Shown here: piece after piece, positions 1 to 6,192 of the stretch
How positions within the stretch are numbered: the first letter of the stretch is position 1
Layout: each line of letters opens with the position of its first letter
NCBI GenBank assembly: GCA_004557285.1
Contig: SFEK01000119.1
Location: 1 to 6,501 of the forward strand
Direction: 5' to 3'
DNA length: 6,501 bases
Source of the DNA: Bacteroidales bacterium
GTDB taxonomy: Bacteria; Bacteroidota; Bacteroidia; Bacteroidales; Bacteroidaceae
Position numbers and translations under genes: made by a program
Notes under the pieces: model-generated
The model's database searches: none
What the model was told of the DNA's origin: nothing
The model's input: only the letters and a program-made list of their open reading frames with translations

Positions 1-144
1 AACGGTACCAAGGACGAGGAAATGGTGCTGAAAGAAGGTGACGAAGTGCTCTATGGAAAATATGCAGGTACAGAACTGGAGTTTGAAGGTACCAAGTATC
101 TGATGATGCGCCAAAGCGATGTGCTTGCCGTTATCAATAAATAA
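1..144 (+). CDS. groES: GroES co-chaperonin, 3' end only
   Basis: The window opens inside this gene, and frame 1 reads 47 codons to a TAA at 142-144. GroES is the roughly 10 kDa heptameric lid that caps the GroEL cylinder in the cytoplasm and closes the folding chamber during the ATP cycle. The visible part is the C-terminal half of the beta-barrel. It contains the family's conserved stretch with YGKYAGTE, then a KYLMMRQSDVLAVI ending close to the usual GroES C-terminus. A full GroES is about 90-97 residues, so roughly half is missing upstream, including the mobile loop that contacts GroEL. It lies 58 bp upstream of groEL in the standard groES-groEL order, so the two are almost certainly one operon. 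The operon promoter lies outside the window, so heat-shock control cannot be judged. Confidence 0.95.
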   Translation, partial: NGTKDEEMVLKEGDEVLYGKYAGTELEFEGTKYLMMRQSDVLAVINK

Positions 145-148
145 TTAT

Positions 149-169
149 GGTGGCAGACCACCTTATTTT
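149..169 (+). promoter_or_regulatory. Small hairpin in the groES-groEL spacer
   Basis: GGTGG (149-153) and CCACC (158-162) form a perfect 5-bp G/C-rich stem with a CAGA tetraloop, starting five bases after the groES stop and followed by TTATTTT. It resembles a weak intrinsic terminator, but the stem is short and the T run is interrupted. It more likely modulates or stabilises the transcript ends between the two cistrons than stops transcription, because groEL has no obvious promoter of its own in the remaining 33 bases. The pairing is seen directly; the role is inference. Confidence 0.35.
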
Positions 170-202
170 AATCATTAACGATAAATAAAAAACAGAAGAA
201 TC

Positions 203-1831
203 ATGGCTAAAGATATCAAATTCAATATTGACGCCCGCGACTTGTTGAAGAAGGGTGTTGACCAGTTGGCAAACGCAGTGAAAGTTACATTAGGTCCTAA
301 AGGACGTAACGTGATTATCGAGAAGAAATTTGGTGCTCCACAGATCACCAAAGACGGTGTGACCGTGGCCAAGGAAGTGGAACTGGAAGACCGTTTCGAG
401 AATACTGGTGCCCAGTTGGTAAAGAGTGTTGCCAGCAAGACTGGCGACGATGCCGGTGATGGTACAACCACTGCCACCATCCTCACACAGAGCATTGTGA
501 ATGTAGGTTTGAAGAATGTGACCGCAGGTGCCAATCCTATGGACCTGAAACGTGGTATTGACAAGGCTGTTGCCGCTGTGGTAGAGCACATCAAGAATAG
601 TGCCGAGAAGGTGGACGACAACTACGACAAAATTGAGCAGGTGGCTACCGTGTCTGCCAATAATGACCCTGAAATCGGTAAGTTGATTGCCGATGCCATG
701 CGCAAGGTGAGCAAGGACGGTGTCATCACCATCGAAGAGAGCAAGAGCCGCGACACTTACACCAATGTGGTAGAAGGTATGCAGTTTGACCGAGGCTATT
801 TGAGCGGATACTTTGTAACTGATGCTGACAAGATGGAATGTGTAATGGACAATCCTTACATTCTCATCTATGACAAGAAAATCAGCAACATCAAAGATTT
901 CCTGCCTATCCTGCAGCCTGCTGCCGAGAGTGGCCGTCCTATGCTCGTCATTGCCGAGGATGTGGATTCTGAGGCTCTTACCACTCTGGTTGTCAACCGT
1001 CTGCGTGGTGGCTTGAAGATTTGTGCTGTCAAGGCTCCTGGCTTTGGCGACCGTCGTAAGGCCATGCTCGAAGACATTGCAACCCTGACTGGTGGTTTGG
1101 TAATCAGCGAAGAGAAAGGCTTGAAGCTTGAGCAAGCTACTCTCGAAATGCTCGGTACTTGCGAGAAGGTAACCGTAAGCAAAGACAACACCACTATCGT
1201 GAATGGTGCAGGTGAGAAGCAGCTCATCGCTGACCGTGTGGCCATGATCAAGAACGAGATGGCCAACACCACAAGCTCTTATGATAAAGAGAAGCTCCAG
1301 GAGCGTCTGGCCAAGTTGGCTGGTGGTGTGGCCGTGCTTTATGTAGGTGCCAACAGCGAGGTGGAAATGAAAGAGAAGAAAGACCGTGTTGATGATGCGC
1401 TCTGTGCTACACGTGCAGCCGTTGAAGAAGGTGTTGTAGCCGGTGGCGGTACCACCTATATCCGTGCTCTTGATGCCTTGAAGAATGTTAAGGGTGACAA
1501 TGCTGACGAGCAGACAGGTATCAATATCGTGGAGCGTGCCATTGAAGAGCCCCTGCGCCAGATTGTTGCCAATGCCGGTGGTGAAGGTGCCGTAGTAGTG
1601 CAGAAAGTGCGCGAGGGTGAAGGTGACTTTGGTTACAATGCCCGCACCGACCAATATGAAGACTTGCGCAAGGCAGGTGTCATTGATCCCGCCAAGGTGG
1701 CTCGTGTAGCTTTGGAAAATGCCGCCTCAATTGCCGGTATGTTCCTCACCACCGAATGTCTCATCGTAGATAAACCAGAGGATAAACCTCAGATGCCAAT
1801 GGGTGCACCGGGCATGGGTGGAATGATGTAA
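203..1831 (+). CDS. groEL: GroEL chaperonin (60 kDa, Hsp60)
   Basis: This 542-residue protein is the subunit of the double-ring chaperonin that binds unfolded proteins and folds them in an ATP-driven chamber with GroES in the cytoplasm. Length is normal for the family (about 540-550). Visible landmarks are TLGPKGRNV at 29-37 and GDGTTTAT at 85-92, with the nucleotide-binding Asp at 86, both in the equatorial domain. The catalytic Asp is at 398 (VDDAL). The chaperonin signature AAVEEGVVAGGG is at 405-416, and the methionine/glycine-rich tail GMGGMM is at the C-terminus. The start is the ATG that begins MAKDIKF, preceded by an A-rich AGAAGAA and no strong Shine-Dalgarno, as usual in Bacteroidetes. 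It follows groES by 58 bp and is closed by a strong terminator 20 bp after its stop. No truncation or frameshift is seen. A long open frame on the opposite strand is a coding shadow. Confidence 0.99.
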   Translation: MAKDIKFNIDARDLLKKGVDQLANAVKVTLGPKGRNVIIEKKFGAPQITKDGVTVAKEVELEDRFENTGAQLVKSVASKTGDDAGDGTTTATILTQSIVNVGLKNVTAGANPMDLKRGIDKAVAAVVEHIKNSAEKVDDNYDKIEQVATVSANNDPEIGKLIADAMRKVSKDGVITIEESKSRDTYTNVVEGMQFDRGYLSGYFVTDADKMECVMDNPYILIYDKKISNIKDFLPILQPAAESGRPMLVIAEDVDSEALTTLVVNRLRGGLKICAVKAPGFGDRRKAMLEDIATLTGGLVISEEKGLKLEQATLEMLGTCEKVTVSKDNTTIVNGAGEKQLIADRVAMIKNEMANTTSSYDKEKLQERLAKLAGGVAVLYVGANSEVEMKEKKDRVDDALCATRAAVEEGVVAGGGTTYIRALDALKNVKGDNADEQTGINIVERAIEEPLRQIVANAGGEGAVVVQKVREGEGDFGYNARTDQYEDLRKAGVIDPAKVARVALENAASIAGMFLTTECLIVDKPEDKPQMPMGAPGMGGMM

Positions 1832-1851
1832 ATTTGTCAACTCAAGATATC

Positions 1852-1888
1852 AAAAAGAAGGGGCGTAATATACACTCCTTCTTTTTTT
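1852..1888 (+). terminator. Intrinsic terminator of the groES-groEL operon
   Basis: AAAAAGAAGGGG (1852-1863) pairs with CTCCTTCTTTTT (1875-1886): 12 pairs with a single G-T wobble and an 11-nt loop. The 3' arm runs directly into a T tract (1882-1888), and another T-rich run follows at 1892-1899. It starts 20 bases after the groEL stop. The A-rich 5' arm mirroring the T tract suggests that it could also work on the opposite strand, but no gene converges here. Confidence 0.9.
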
Positions 1889-1931
1889 GCTCTTTTTTTA
1901 TATGGTTGACTGATTTTTTTATCCAAAAAAT

Positions 1932-1962
1932 TTTGCAATATCCCCAAAAAGCAATAATTTTG
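1932..1962 (+). promoter_or_regulatory. Bacteroidetes-type promoter for the small RNA candidate
   Basis: TTTG (1932-1935) is followed by a 19-nt spacer and TAATTTTG (1955-1962), a full match to the Bacteroidetes -33 (TTTG) and -7 (TAnnTTTG) elements. Expected transcription start is about 1966-1970. The next protein gene starts some 200 bp further on, behind its own promoter and after a terminator, so this promoter appears to serve the short unit between them. The same eight bases, ATTTTGCA, cover the end of both elements (1930-1937 and 1957-1964). Confidence 0.65.
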
Positions 1963-1967
1963 CATCA

Positions 1968-2092
1968 CAATAGGTTAGAAGTTACGGACATAAGTCCAAA
2001 AGGTAGATATTTTTTTGATTTGTTTTAGTAGATTAGTTTTTAAGTAGTTTGTTTTTTGAAAATCGCCTGTCGAGAGGACATGCGATTTTTTT
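1968..2092 (+). ncRNA. Candidate small RNA of about 125 nt, no family recognised
   Basis: A promoter upstream (1932-1962) and a strong intrinsic terminator at the end (2059-2092) define a self-contained transcript; the 5' end is estimated, not observed. It holds no credible reading frame: the only ATG lies inside the terminator stem. The body is very U-rich, with a small hairpin GGAC-ATAA-GTCC (1986-1997), U-rich single-stranded stretches, and repeated GTAG words around 2028-2047. This layout, a unit of its own between two genes with U-rich loops and a terminator hairpin, is typical of trans-acting small RNAs. The main alternative is a long untranslated leader with an attenuator for the downstream kinase/RapZ gene, but that gene has a second promoter after the terminator. 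The closeness to a gene encoding a RapZ domain, an RNA-binding module in E. coli, is suggestive only. Confidence 0.5.
2059..2092 (+). terminator. Intrinsic terminator ending the small RNA unit
   Basis: AAAATCGC (2059-2066) pairs with GCGATTTT (2082-2089). Inside, after one C/T mismatch, TGTC (2068-2071) pairs with GACA (2077-2080) around a GAGAG loop. The stem ends in seven T residues (2086-2092). It lies 228 bp after the groEL stop and well past the groEL terminator, so it must serve either a separate short transcript or act as an attenuator ahead of the next gene. Confidence 0.85.
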
Positions 2093-2116
2093 ATGCCTTT
2101 ATTTTTATGTCTTTAT

Positions 2117-2147
2117 TTTGTGTTGTCTGCAAAATATATTACTTTTG
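2117..2147 (+). promoter_or_regulatory. Bacteroidetes-type promoter of the kinase/RapZ fusion gene
   Basis: TTTG (2117-2120), a 19-nt spacer and TACTTTTG (2140-2147) match the -33/-7 consensus exactly. Transcription should start around 2151-2155, giving a short leader of about 17-21 nt before the ATG at 2172. It lies directly after the small RNA terminator, so the fusion gene appears to be transcribed independently of what precedes it. Confidence 0.75.
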
Positions 2148-2171
2148 TAGAAGTTTTTTACAAAAAGACTT

Positions 2172-3704
2172 ATGAAAAGATTATTGGAACTATATCAACG
2201 ATGGAGTGGGGCGCAAGCGGCAGGTGTTGAGCAGTTGCCGGCTGCGGGCAGCAACCGGGTGTATTATCGCATCGCAGCAGACGATGGCAGTACGGTCATT
2301 GGAGCCATTGGCACCAGTCGCGATGAAAACCATGCCTTTATCTATCTTTCACGCCATTTTGCGCAGCGACAGTTGCCGGTGCCTGCTGTTCTTGCCGTTG
2401 ATGATGACGAATTGCGTTATATCGTTGCTGATTTGGGTAGCGAAACCCTCTTTCATGCCCTTTCGGGAGGAAGAGAGGCCGGTGGCAGATATAACCAATA
2501 TGAAAAACAATTGCTTGTGAAAACCATCAGGGCATTGCCCAATATCCAGATGCGGGGAGCACGAGGACTGGAATGGGAGCAGTGTTATCCGCAACCCGAA
2601 TTTGATGAGAACAGCGTGCTGTTTGACCTGAATTATTTCAAGTATTGTTTTCTGAAACCTACCGACCTTGATTTTCATGAACTGAAACTTGAGGCTAATT
2701 TCCGTCTGTTTGCCAAAGATCTTGTGGCCGAAAAATACGACAGTTTCATGTATCGTGATTTTCAGGCACGCAATGTGATGCTCGATGCACAGGGCAATCC
2801 TTATTTCATTGATTATCAAGGTGGCAGAAAGGGACCGTTCTATTACGACCTGGCCTCGTTTCTGTGGCAGGCTTCCGCCAAATATTCGCACAAGTTGCGC
2901 CGCGAATTGATATATCAGTATTATGATTCGCTCAAAGACTATACCGAGGTGCCCTCTGTTCGCCATTTTGTGGATCGACTGAGTCTGTTCGTGCTGTTCC
3001 GCACGTTGCAGGTGCTTGGTGCCTACGGTTTAAGAGGATATTTTGAGCGCAAGAAGCACTTCATTGACAGCATTCCTTACGCCATGCAGAATTTGCGCGA
3101 ACTGTTGAAGCTGAATGTATTTCCTTATCCTTATTTGATGGATGTGCTGCGCCGAATGACCGAACTGCCGCAGTTCACTCGTATTGATCAACCGGCAGTA
3201 AATCGTACAGATGGATATAAGACCACGACCACCAATGTATATGAGGCTAATCCACAGGATGGCCCCGCCACTTTTTCCAAATACGATGGTAAAGGACCGT
3301 TGGTGGTCAAGGTGTTCAGCTTTTCTTACCATAAAGGCATTCCTGCCGACGATTCAGGCAATGGGGGTGGATATGTGTTTGACTGTCGGAGCACCCACAA
3401 CCCCGGACGCTATGAGCCGTACAAGAAACTCACTGGGCTTGACGAGCCTGTCATCCGTTTCCTTGAAGATGATGGTGAGATACTGACATTCCTTGACAGT
3501 GTCTATAAGTTGGCCGATACCCATGTGAGTCGTTATCTGCAGAGAGGCTTCACGTCGTTGATGTTCTCGTTCGGCTGCACGGGTGGTCAACACCGCAGCG
3601 TATATGCCGCCCAGCATCTGGCAGAGCATATCCACCAGAAGTATCATGTCGAAGTGAGGGTCTGCCACCGTGAACAAGGCATCTCTTTTGTTTTGAAAGA
3701 TTAA
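2172..3704 (+). CDS. AmgK-like sugar kinase fused to a RapZ C-terminal domain
   Basis: This 510-residue protein combines two known modules. Residues about 1-320 have the aminoglycoside-phosphotransferase (APH/choline kinase) fold: a nucleotide loop near GSNRVYYRI (26-34), the catalytic loop YRDFQARN with Asp196 and Asn201, and the metal-binding Asp214 in IDYQGG. This form is closest to AmgK, the cytoplasmic kinase that phosphorylates MurNAc/GlcNAc at the anomeric position in cell-wall recycling. Residues about 376-506 match the RapZ (YvcJ/UPF0042) C-terminal domain: FSFSYHKGIP (382-391), YVFDCR (401-406), LTGLDEPV (420-427) and FGCTGGQHRSV (467-477). In E. coli this domain binds glucosamine-6-phosphate and small RNAs. 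The P-loop NTPase half of true RapZ is absent and the kinase takes its place. A linker with TTTT (about 335-375) joins the parts without a frameshift. The MurU-like gene follows 47 bp downstream, supporting an AmgK role. Substrate and the sensor function of the C-terminus are inferred. Drug resistance is unlikely in this context. Confidence 0.88.
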   Translation: MKRLLELYQRWSGAQAAGVEQLPAAGSNRVYYRIAADDGSTVIGAIGTSRDENHAFIYLSRHFAQRQLPVPAVLAVDDDELRYIVADLGSETLFHALSGGREAGGRYNQYEKQLLVKTIRALPNIQMRGARGLEWEQCYPQPEFDENSVLFDLNYFKYCFLKPTDLDFHELKLEANFRLFAKDLVAEKYDSFMYRDFQARNVMLDAQGNPYFIDYQGGRKGPFYYDLASFLWQASAKYSHKLRRELIYQYYDSLKDYTEVPSVRHFVDRLSLFVLFRTLQVLGAYGLRGYFERKKHFIDSIPYAMQNLRELLKLNVFPYPYLMDVLRRMTELPQFTRIDQPAVNRTDGYKTTTTNVYEANPQDGPATFSKYDGKGPLVVKVFSFSYHKGIPADDSGNGGGYVFDCRSTHNPGRYEPYKKLTGLDEPVIRFLEDDGEILTFLDSVYKLADTHVSRYLQRGFTSLMFSFGCTGGQHRSVYAAQHLAEHIHQKYHVEVRVCHREQGISFVLKD

Positions 3705-3715
3705 GCGGATAACTG

Positions 3716-3746
3716 TTGTCTGTGTGCGTTTTTTTTGTTACCTTTG
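3716..3746 (+). promoter_or_regulatory. Putative promoter abutting the MurU-like gene
   Basis: TTG (3716-3718), a 20-nt spacer containing an eight-T run, and TACCTTTG (3739-3746) fit the Bacteroidetes promoter pattern. The -7 element ends five bases before the ATG at 3752, so transcription should start at, or within a few bases of, the start codon and give a leaderless or nearly leaderless message. The gene can also be read from the promoter at 2117-2147, since no terminator separates it from the kinase gene. Confidence 0.55.
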
Positions 3747-3751
3747 CAGGC

Positions 3752-4489
3752 ATGAAGCAAGCAATGATATTCGCAGCAGGTATGGGAACGCGTTTGAAAC
3801 CGATTACCGACATCATGCCAAAGGCTTTGGTCAAGGTTGCAGGCGTGCCTCTGCTTCAGCGTGTCATCCTCAAGTTGAAGGCTGACGGATTTTCGCGAAT
3901 TGTGGTCAATGTGCATCATTTCTCACAACAGATTTTGGATTTCTTGTCTGCCAACGATGATTTTGGTGTGGATATCCGCATTTCAGACGAGAGTGATATG
4001 TTGCTTGAAACGGGTGGCGGCCTGAAGAAGGCGTCTGCATTGTTTGATACTGACAGTCCGGTGCTCATCCATAACGTTGACATCCTCAGCAATGTAGATC
4101 TCCTTCAGCTGTACAACAAGGCTGTTGCCGACGACACCGATGTGCTCATGCTGGTCAGCCCACGTGACACGAAGCGTTATCTTCTTTTCAATGACGACAT
4201 GCGCTTGACGGGATGGACTAACATAGCAACGGGTGAGGTGAAGTCGCCTTATCCCGGTTTGCAGCCGGGGCAATGCCATAGGTATGCTTTTTCCGGCATC
4301 CATCTGTTGTCTCCACGGCTCTTCGACGACATGCGTCATTGGCCCGAAAAGTTCGGCATCATCGACTTCTACCTTGATGTCTGTGCCAAAGCCAACGTCA
4401 AGGGGTATGTGAAAGACGATTTGCGCCTGCTGGATGTGGGCAAGCTCGACACATTGCATGATGCAGAAGCATTTGTCAGTGATTGTTGA
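3752..4489 (+). CDS. MurU-like sugar-1-phosphate nucleotidyltransferase
   Basis: This 245-residue cytoplasmic protein is of the NTP_transferase family, whose members join a sugar-1-phosphate and an NTP to make an NDP-sugar and pyrophosphate. The N-terminal signature is clear: AAGMGTRLKPITD (8-20) binds the nucleotide phosphates, followed by PKALVKVAGVPL (23-34). LLETGGGLKKA (84-94) is the base/sugar-binding region, and HNVDIL (107-112) carries the metal-binding Asp110. DVGK near the C-terminus is also typical. Length is close to MurU (about 220-240) and lacks the C-terminal beta-helix of GlmU-type enzymes. Placed directly after an AmgK-like kinase, the best guess is MurNAc-1-phosphate uridylyltransferase, giving UDP-MurNAc. 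Sequence alone does not exclude glucose-, mannose- or heptose-1-phosphate as substrate. The chosen ATG places the signature at the very N-terminus. An in-frame TTG at 3716 would add 12 residues, but it lies in the promoter. The stop is 40 bp before guaA. Confidence 0.85.
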   Translation: MKQAMIFAAGMGTRLKPITDIMPKALVKVAGVPLLQRVILKLKADGFSRIVVNVHHFSQQILDFLSANDDFGVDIRISDESDMLLETGGGLKKASALFDTDSPVLIHNVDILSNVDLLQLYNKAVADDTDVLMLVSPRDTKRYLLFNDDMRLTGWTNIATGEVKSPYPGLQPGQCHRYAFSGIHLLSPRLFDDMRHWPEKFGIIDFYLDVCAKANVKGYVKDDLRLLDVGKLDTLHDAEAFVSDC

Positions 4490-4529
4490 TGAGATATTGA
4501 TCATTCTTAATAATAAATAGTTTAACGAT

Positions 4530-6140
4530 ATGCAACAGAAGATAATTATCCTGGATTTCGGCTCACAGACCACGCAGCTCATTGGCCGTCGTGTGCGTGA
4601 ACTGGATACCTTCTGCGAGATTATGCCTTATAACAAGTTTCCCAAAGACGACCCCGATGTCATCGGTGTCATCTTGAGTGGTTCTCCTTATTCGGTACAT
4701 GATCCTGAGGCTTTTAAGGTTGACCTCAACCAGTTTGTTGGCAAATTGCCCGTGCTCGGCATCTGCTATGGCGCACAATATATTTCCAATACGCTTGGAG
4801 GTAAGGTGGAAAAGGCTGATACCCGTGAGTATGGTCGTGCTAATTTGAAGACAGTAGATTCGGAGAACACCTTGTTCAAAGGCTTTGAGCAGAATTCCCA
4901 GGTGTGGATGAGTCACGGTGACACGATTACCGCCATCCCCGATGGTTTCAAGTGCATAGCCTCTACCGCAGATGTGAAATATGCCGCCTTCGCCTCAGAG
5001 CAACAGCCTATATGGGCAGTGCAGTTCCATCCGGAGGTATTCCACTCGTTGCAGGGCACGCAGTTGTTGAAGAATTTTGTGGTTGACATTTGTGGTTCCC
5101 GACAGGATTGGAGTGCCGACTCTTTTGTTGAAACGACGGTGGCCGAGCTGAAGGCACAGCTGGGCGACGACAAGGTGATACTTGGTCTCTCAGGCGGTGT
5201 CGATTCAAGTGTGGCAGCTGTGTTGTTGAACAAGGCCATTGGCAAGAACCTCACCTGTATCTTTGTTGACCATGGCATGTTGCGCAAGAATGAGTTCCGT
5301 GATGTCTTGCACGATTACGAATGTCTTGGATTGAATGTGATTGGTGTCGATGCATCAGCAAAATTCTTTGCCGACCTTGCCGGTGTCACCGATCCAGAAC
5401 AGAAGCGTAAGATCATCGGTAGGGATTTTGTTGAGGTGTTCAATGCCGAGGCCAAGAAACAGACAGGTGCCAAATGGTTGGGACAGGGCACCATTTATCC
5501 AGACCGTATAGAGTCGCTGAACATCACAGGCAAGGTCATCAAGAGCCATCACAATGTGGGCGGTCTGCCCGAGGAGATGAACCTCAAGCTCTGCGAACCC
5601 CTGAAATGGCTGTTCAAGGATGAGGTGCGCCGAGTGGGTCGTTCCATGGGAATGCCCGAACATCTGATTACCCGTCATCCCTTCCCAGGGCCTGGTCTTG
5701 CCGTGCGTATTCTTGGCGACATCACCCCAGAGAAAGTGCGCATCTTGCAGGATGCCGACGATATTTACATCCGTGGCTTGCGCGAATACAAGACAACGCT
5801 GTCAGGCGAGGAGGCACGCCGTGTGCTTGCAGCCGGTGTTCCTGCCAATATGGAGAATGGCGAGATAGAGGTTAGTCTTTACGACCAGATATGGCAGGCT
5901 GGTGCCGTATTGCTTTCGACAGTACGTTCGGTCGGCGTGATGGGCGATGAGCGCACCTACGAGCATCCCGTTGCATTGCGAGCCGTGACCAGTACCGATG
6001 CCATGACTGCCGACTGGGCACATCTTCCCTACGACTTCATGGCCAAGGTGTCCAATGAAATCATCAATAAGGTGAAGGGTGTCAACCGCGTCTGCTACGA
6101 CATTTCTTCAAAACCACCATCGACCATCGAGTGGGAATAA
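4530..6140 (+). CDS. guaA: GMP synthase (glutamine-hydrolysing)
   Basis: GuaA converts XMP to GMP, using ATP and ammonia released from glutamine, in the last step of guanine nucleotide synthesis in the cytoplasm. The N-terminal class I glutamine amidotransferase domain (about 1-190) has the nucleophile Cys79 in GICYGAQ and the His167/Glu169 pair in QFHPE. The ATP-pyrophosphatase domain has the P-loop SGGVDSS (221-227). The dimerisation domain has HPFPGPGLAVR (383-393) and the conserved terminus KPPSTIEWE (528-536). The protein has 536 residues against the usual 505-525. The excess is a charged in-frame segment at about 420-448 (bases 5787-5873), between the ADDIYIRGLRE and LYDQIWQAG blocks, absent from E. 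coli GuaA as I recall it. Flanks are intact and in frame, so it is a true insertion, not a frameshift. The start has no Shine-Dalgarno. No terminator separates guaA from the MurU-like gene 40 bp upstream, so read-through is likely. Confidence 0.98.
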   Translation: MQQKIIILDFGSQTTQLIGRRVRELDTFCEIMPYNKFPKDDPDVIGVILSGSPYSVHDPEAFKVDLNQFVGKLPVLGICYGAQYISNTLGGKVEKADTREYGRANLKTVDSENTLFKGFEQNSQVWMSHGDTITAIPDGFKCIASTADVKYAAFASEQQPIWAVQFHPEVFHSLQGTQLLKNFVVDICGSRQDWSADSFVETTVAELKAQLGDDKVILGLSGGVDSSVAAVLLNKAIGKNLTCIFVDHGMLRKNEFRDVLHDYECLGLNVIGVDASAKFFADLAGVTDPEQKRKIIGRDFVEVFNAEAKKQTGAKWLGQGTIYPDRIESLNITGKVIKSHHNVGGLPEEMNLKLCEPLKWLFKDEVRRVGRSMGMPEHLITRHPFPGPGLAVRILGDITPEKVRILQDADDIYIRGLREYKTTLSGEEARRVLAAGVPANMENGEIEVSLYDQIWQAGAVLLSTVRSVGVMGDERTYEHPVALRAVTSTDAMTADWAHLPYDFMAKVSNEIINKVKGVNRVCYDISSKPPSTIEWE

Positions 6141-6192
6141 AAAACAGTGGTTTATTTACTGATAATAATCAGCGCAATAAGCATATATCATC

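Noticed and set aside
290..1654. A 454-codon frame on the minus strand opposite groEL
   Set aside because: This is a shadow of the strongly biased groEL codons. The product resembles no family, and groEL on the plus strand is certain.
1834..2028. A 64-codon frame after groEL starting with TTG
   Set aside because: It starts three bases after the groEL stop, runs straight through the groEL terminator and the following promoter, and encodes a low-complexity product rich in Phe, Ile and Lys from A/T-rich spacer DNA.
2080..2175. A 31-codon ATG frame overlapping the kinase start
   Set aside because: Its ATG lies inside a terminator stem and the frame reads promoter DNA; the product is Phe/Tyr-rich low complexity.
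2349..2966. A 205-codon minus-strand frame within the kinase gene
   Set aside because: It is antisense to conserved kinase motifs, with no promoter or recognisable product.
2172..3131. The kinase domain as an aminoglycoside resistance gene
   Set aside because: The fold is shared, but the RapZ fusion and the MurU-like neighbour point to sugar phosphorylation in cell-wall recycling. There are no mobile or resistance genes around it.
3716..3751. A longer start (TTG at 3716) for the MurU-like gene
   Set aside because: The added 12 residues come from promoter-like, T-rich DNA. The family signature begins right after the ATG at 3752, as expected for this fold.
4497..4525. A possible guaA promoter (TTG, 18-nt spacer, TAGTTTAA)
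   Set aside because: The -7 element misses the last two consensus bases and the spacer is short, so it is too weak to call.
3983..4582. A 199-codon minus-strand frame across the MurU-like gene and the guaA start
   Set aside because: It is antisense to two well-supported genes and encodes no recognisable domain.
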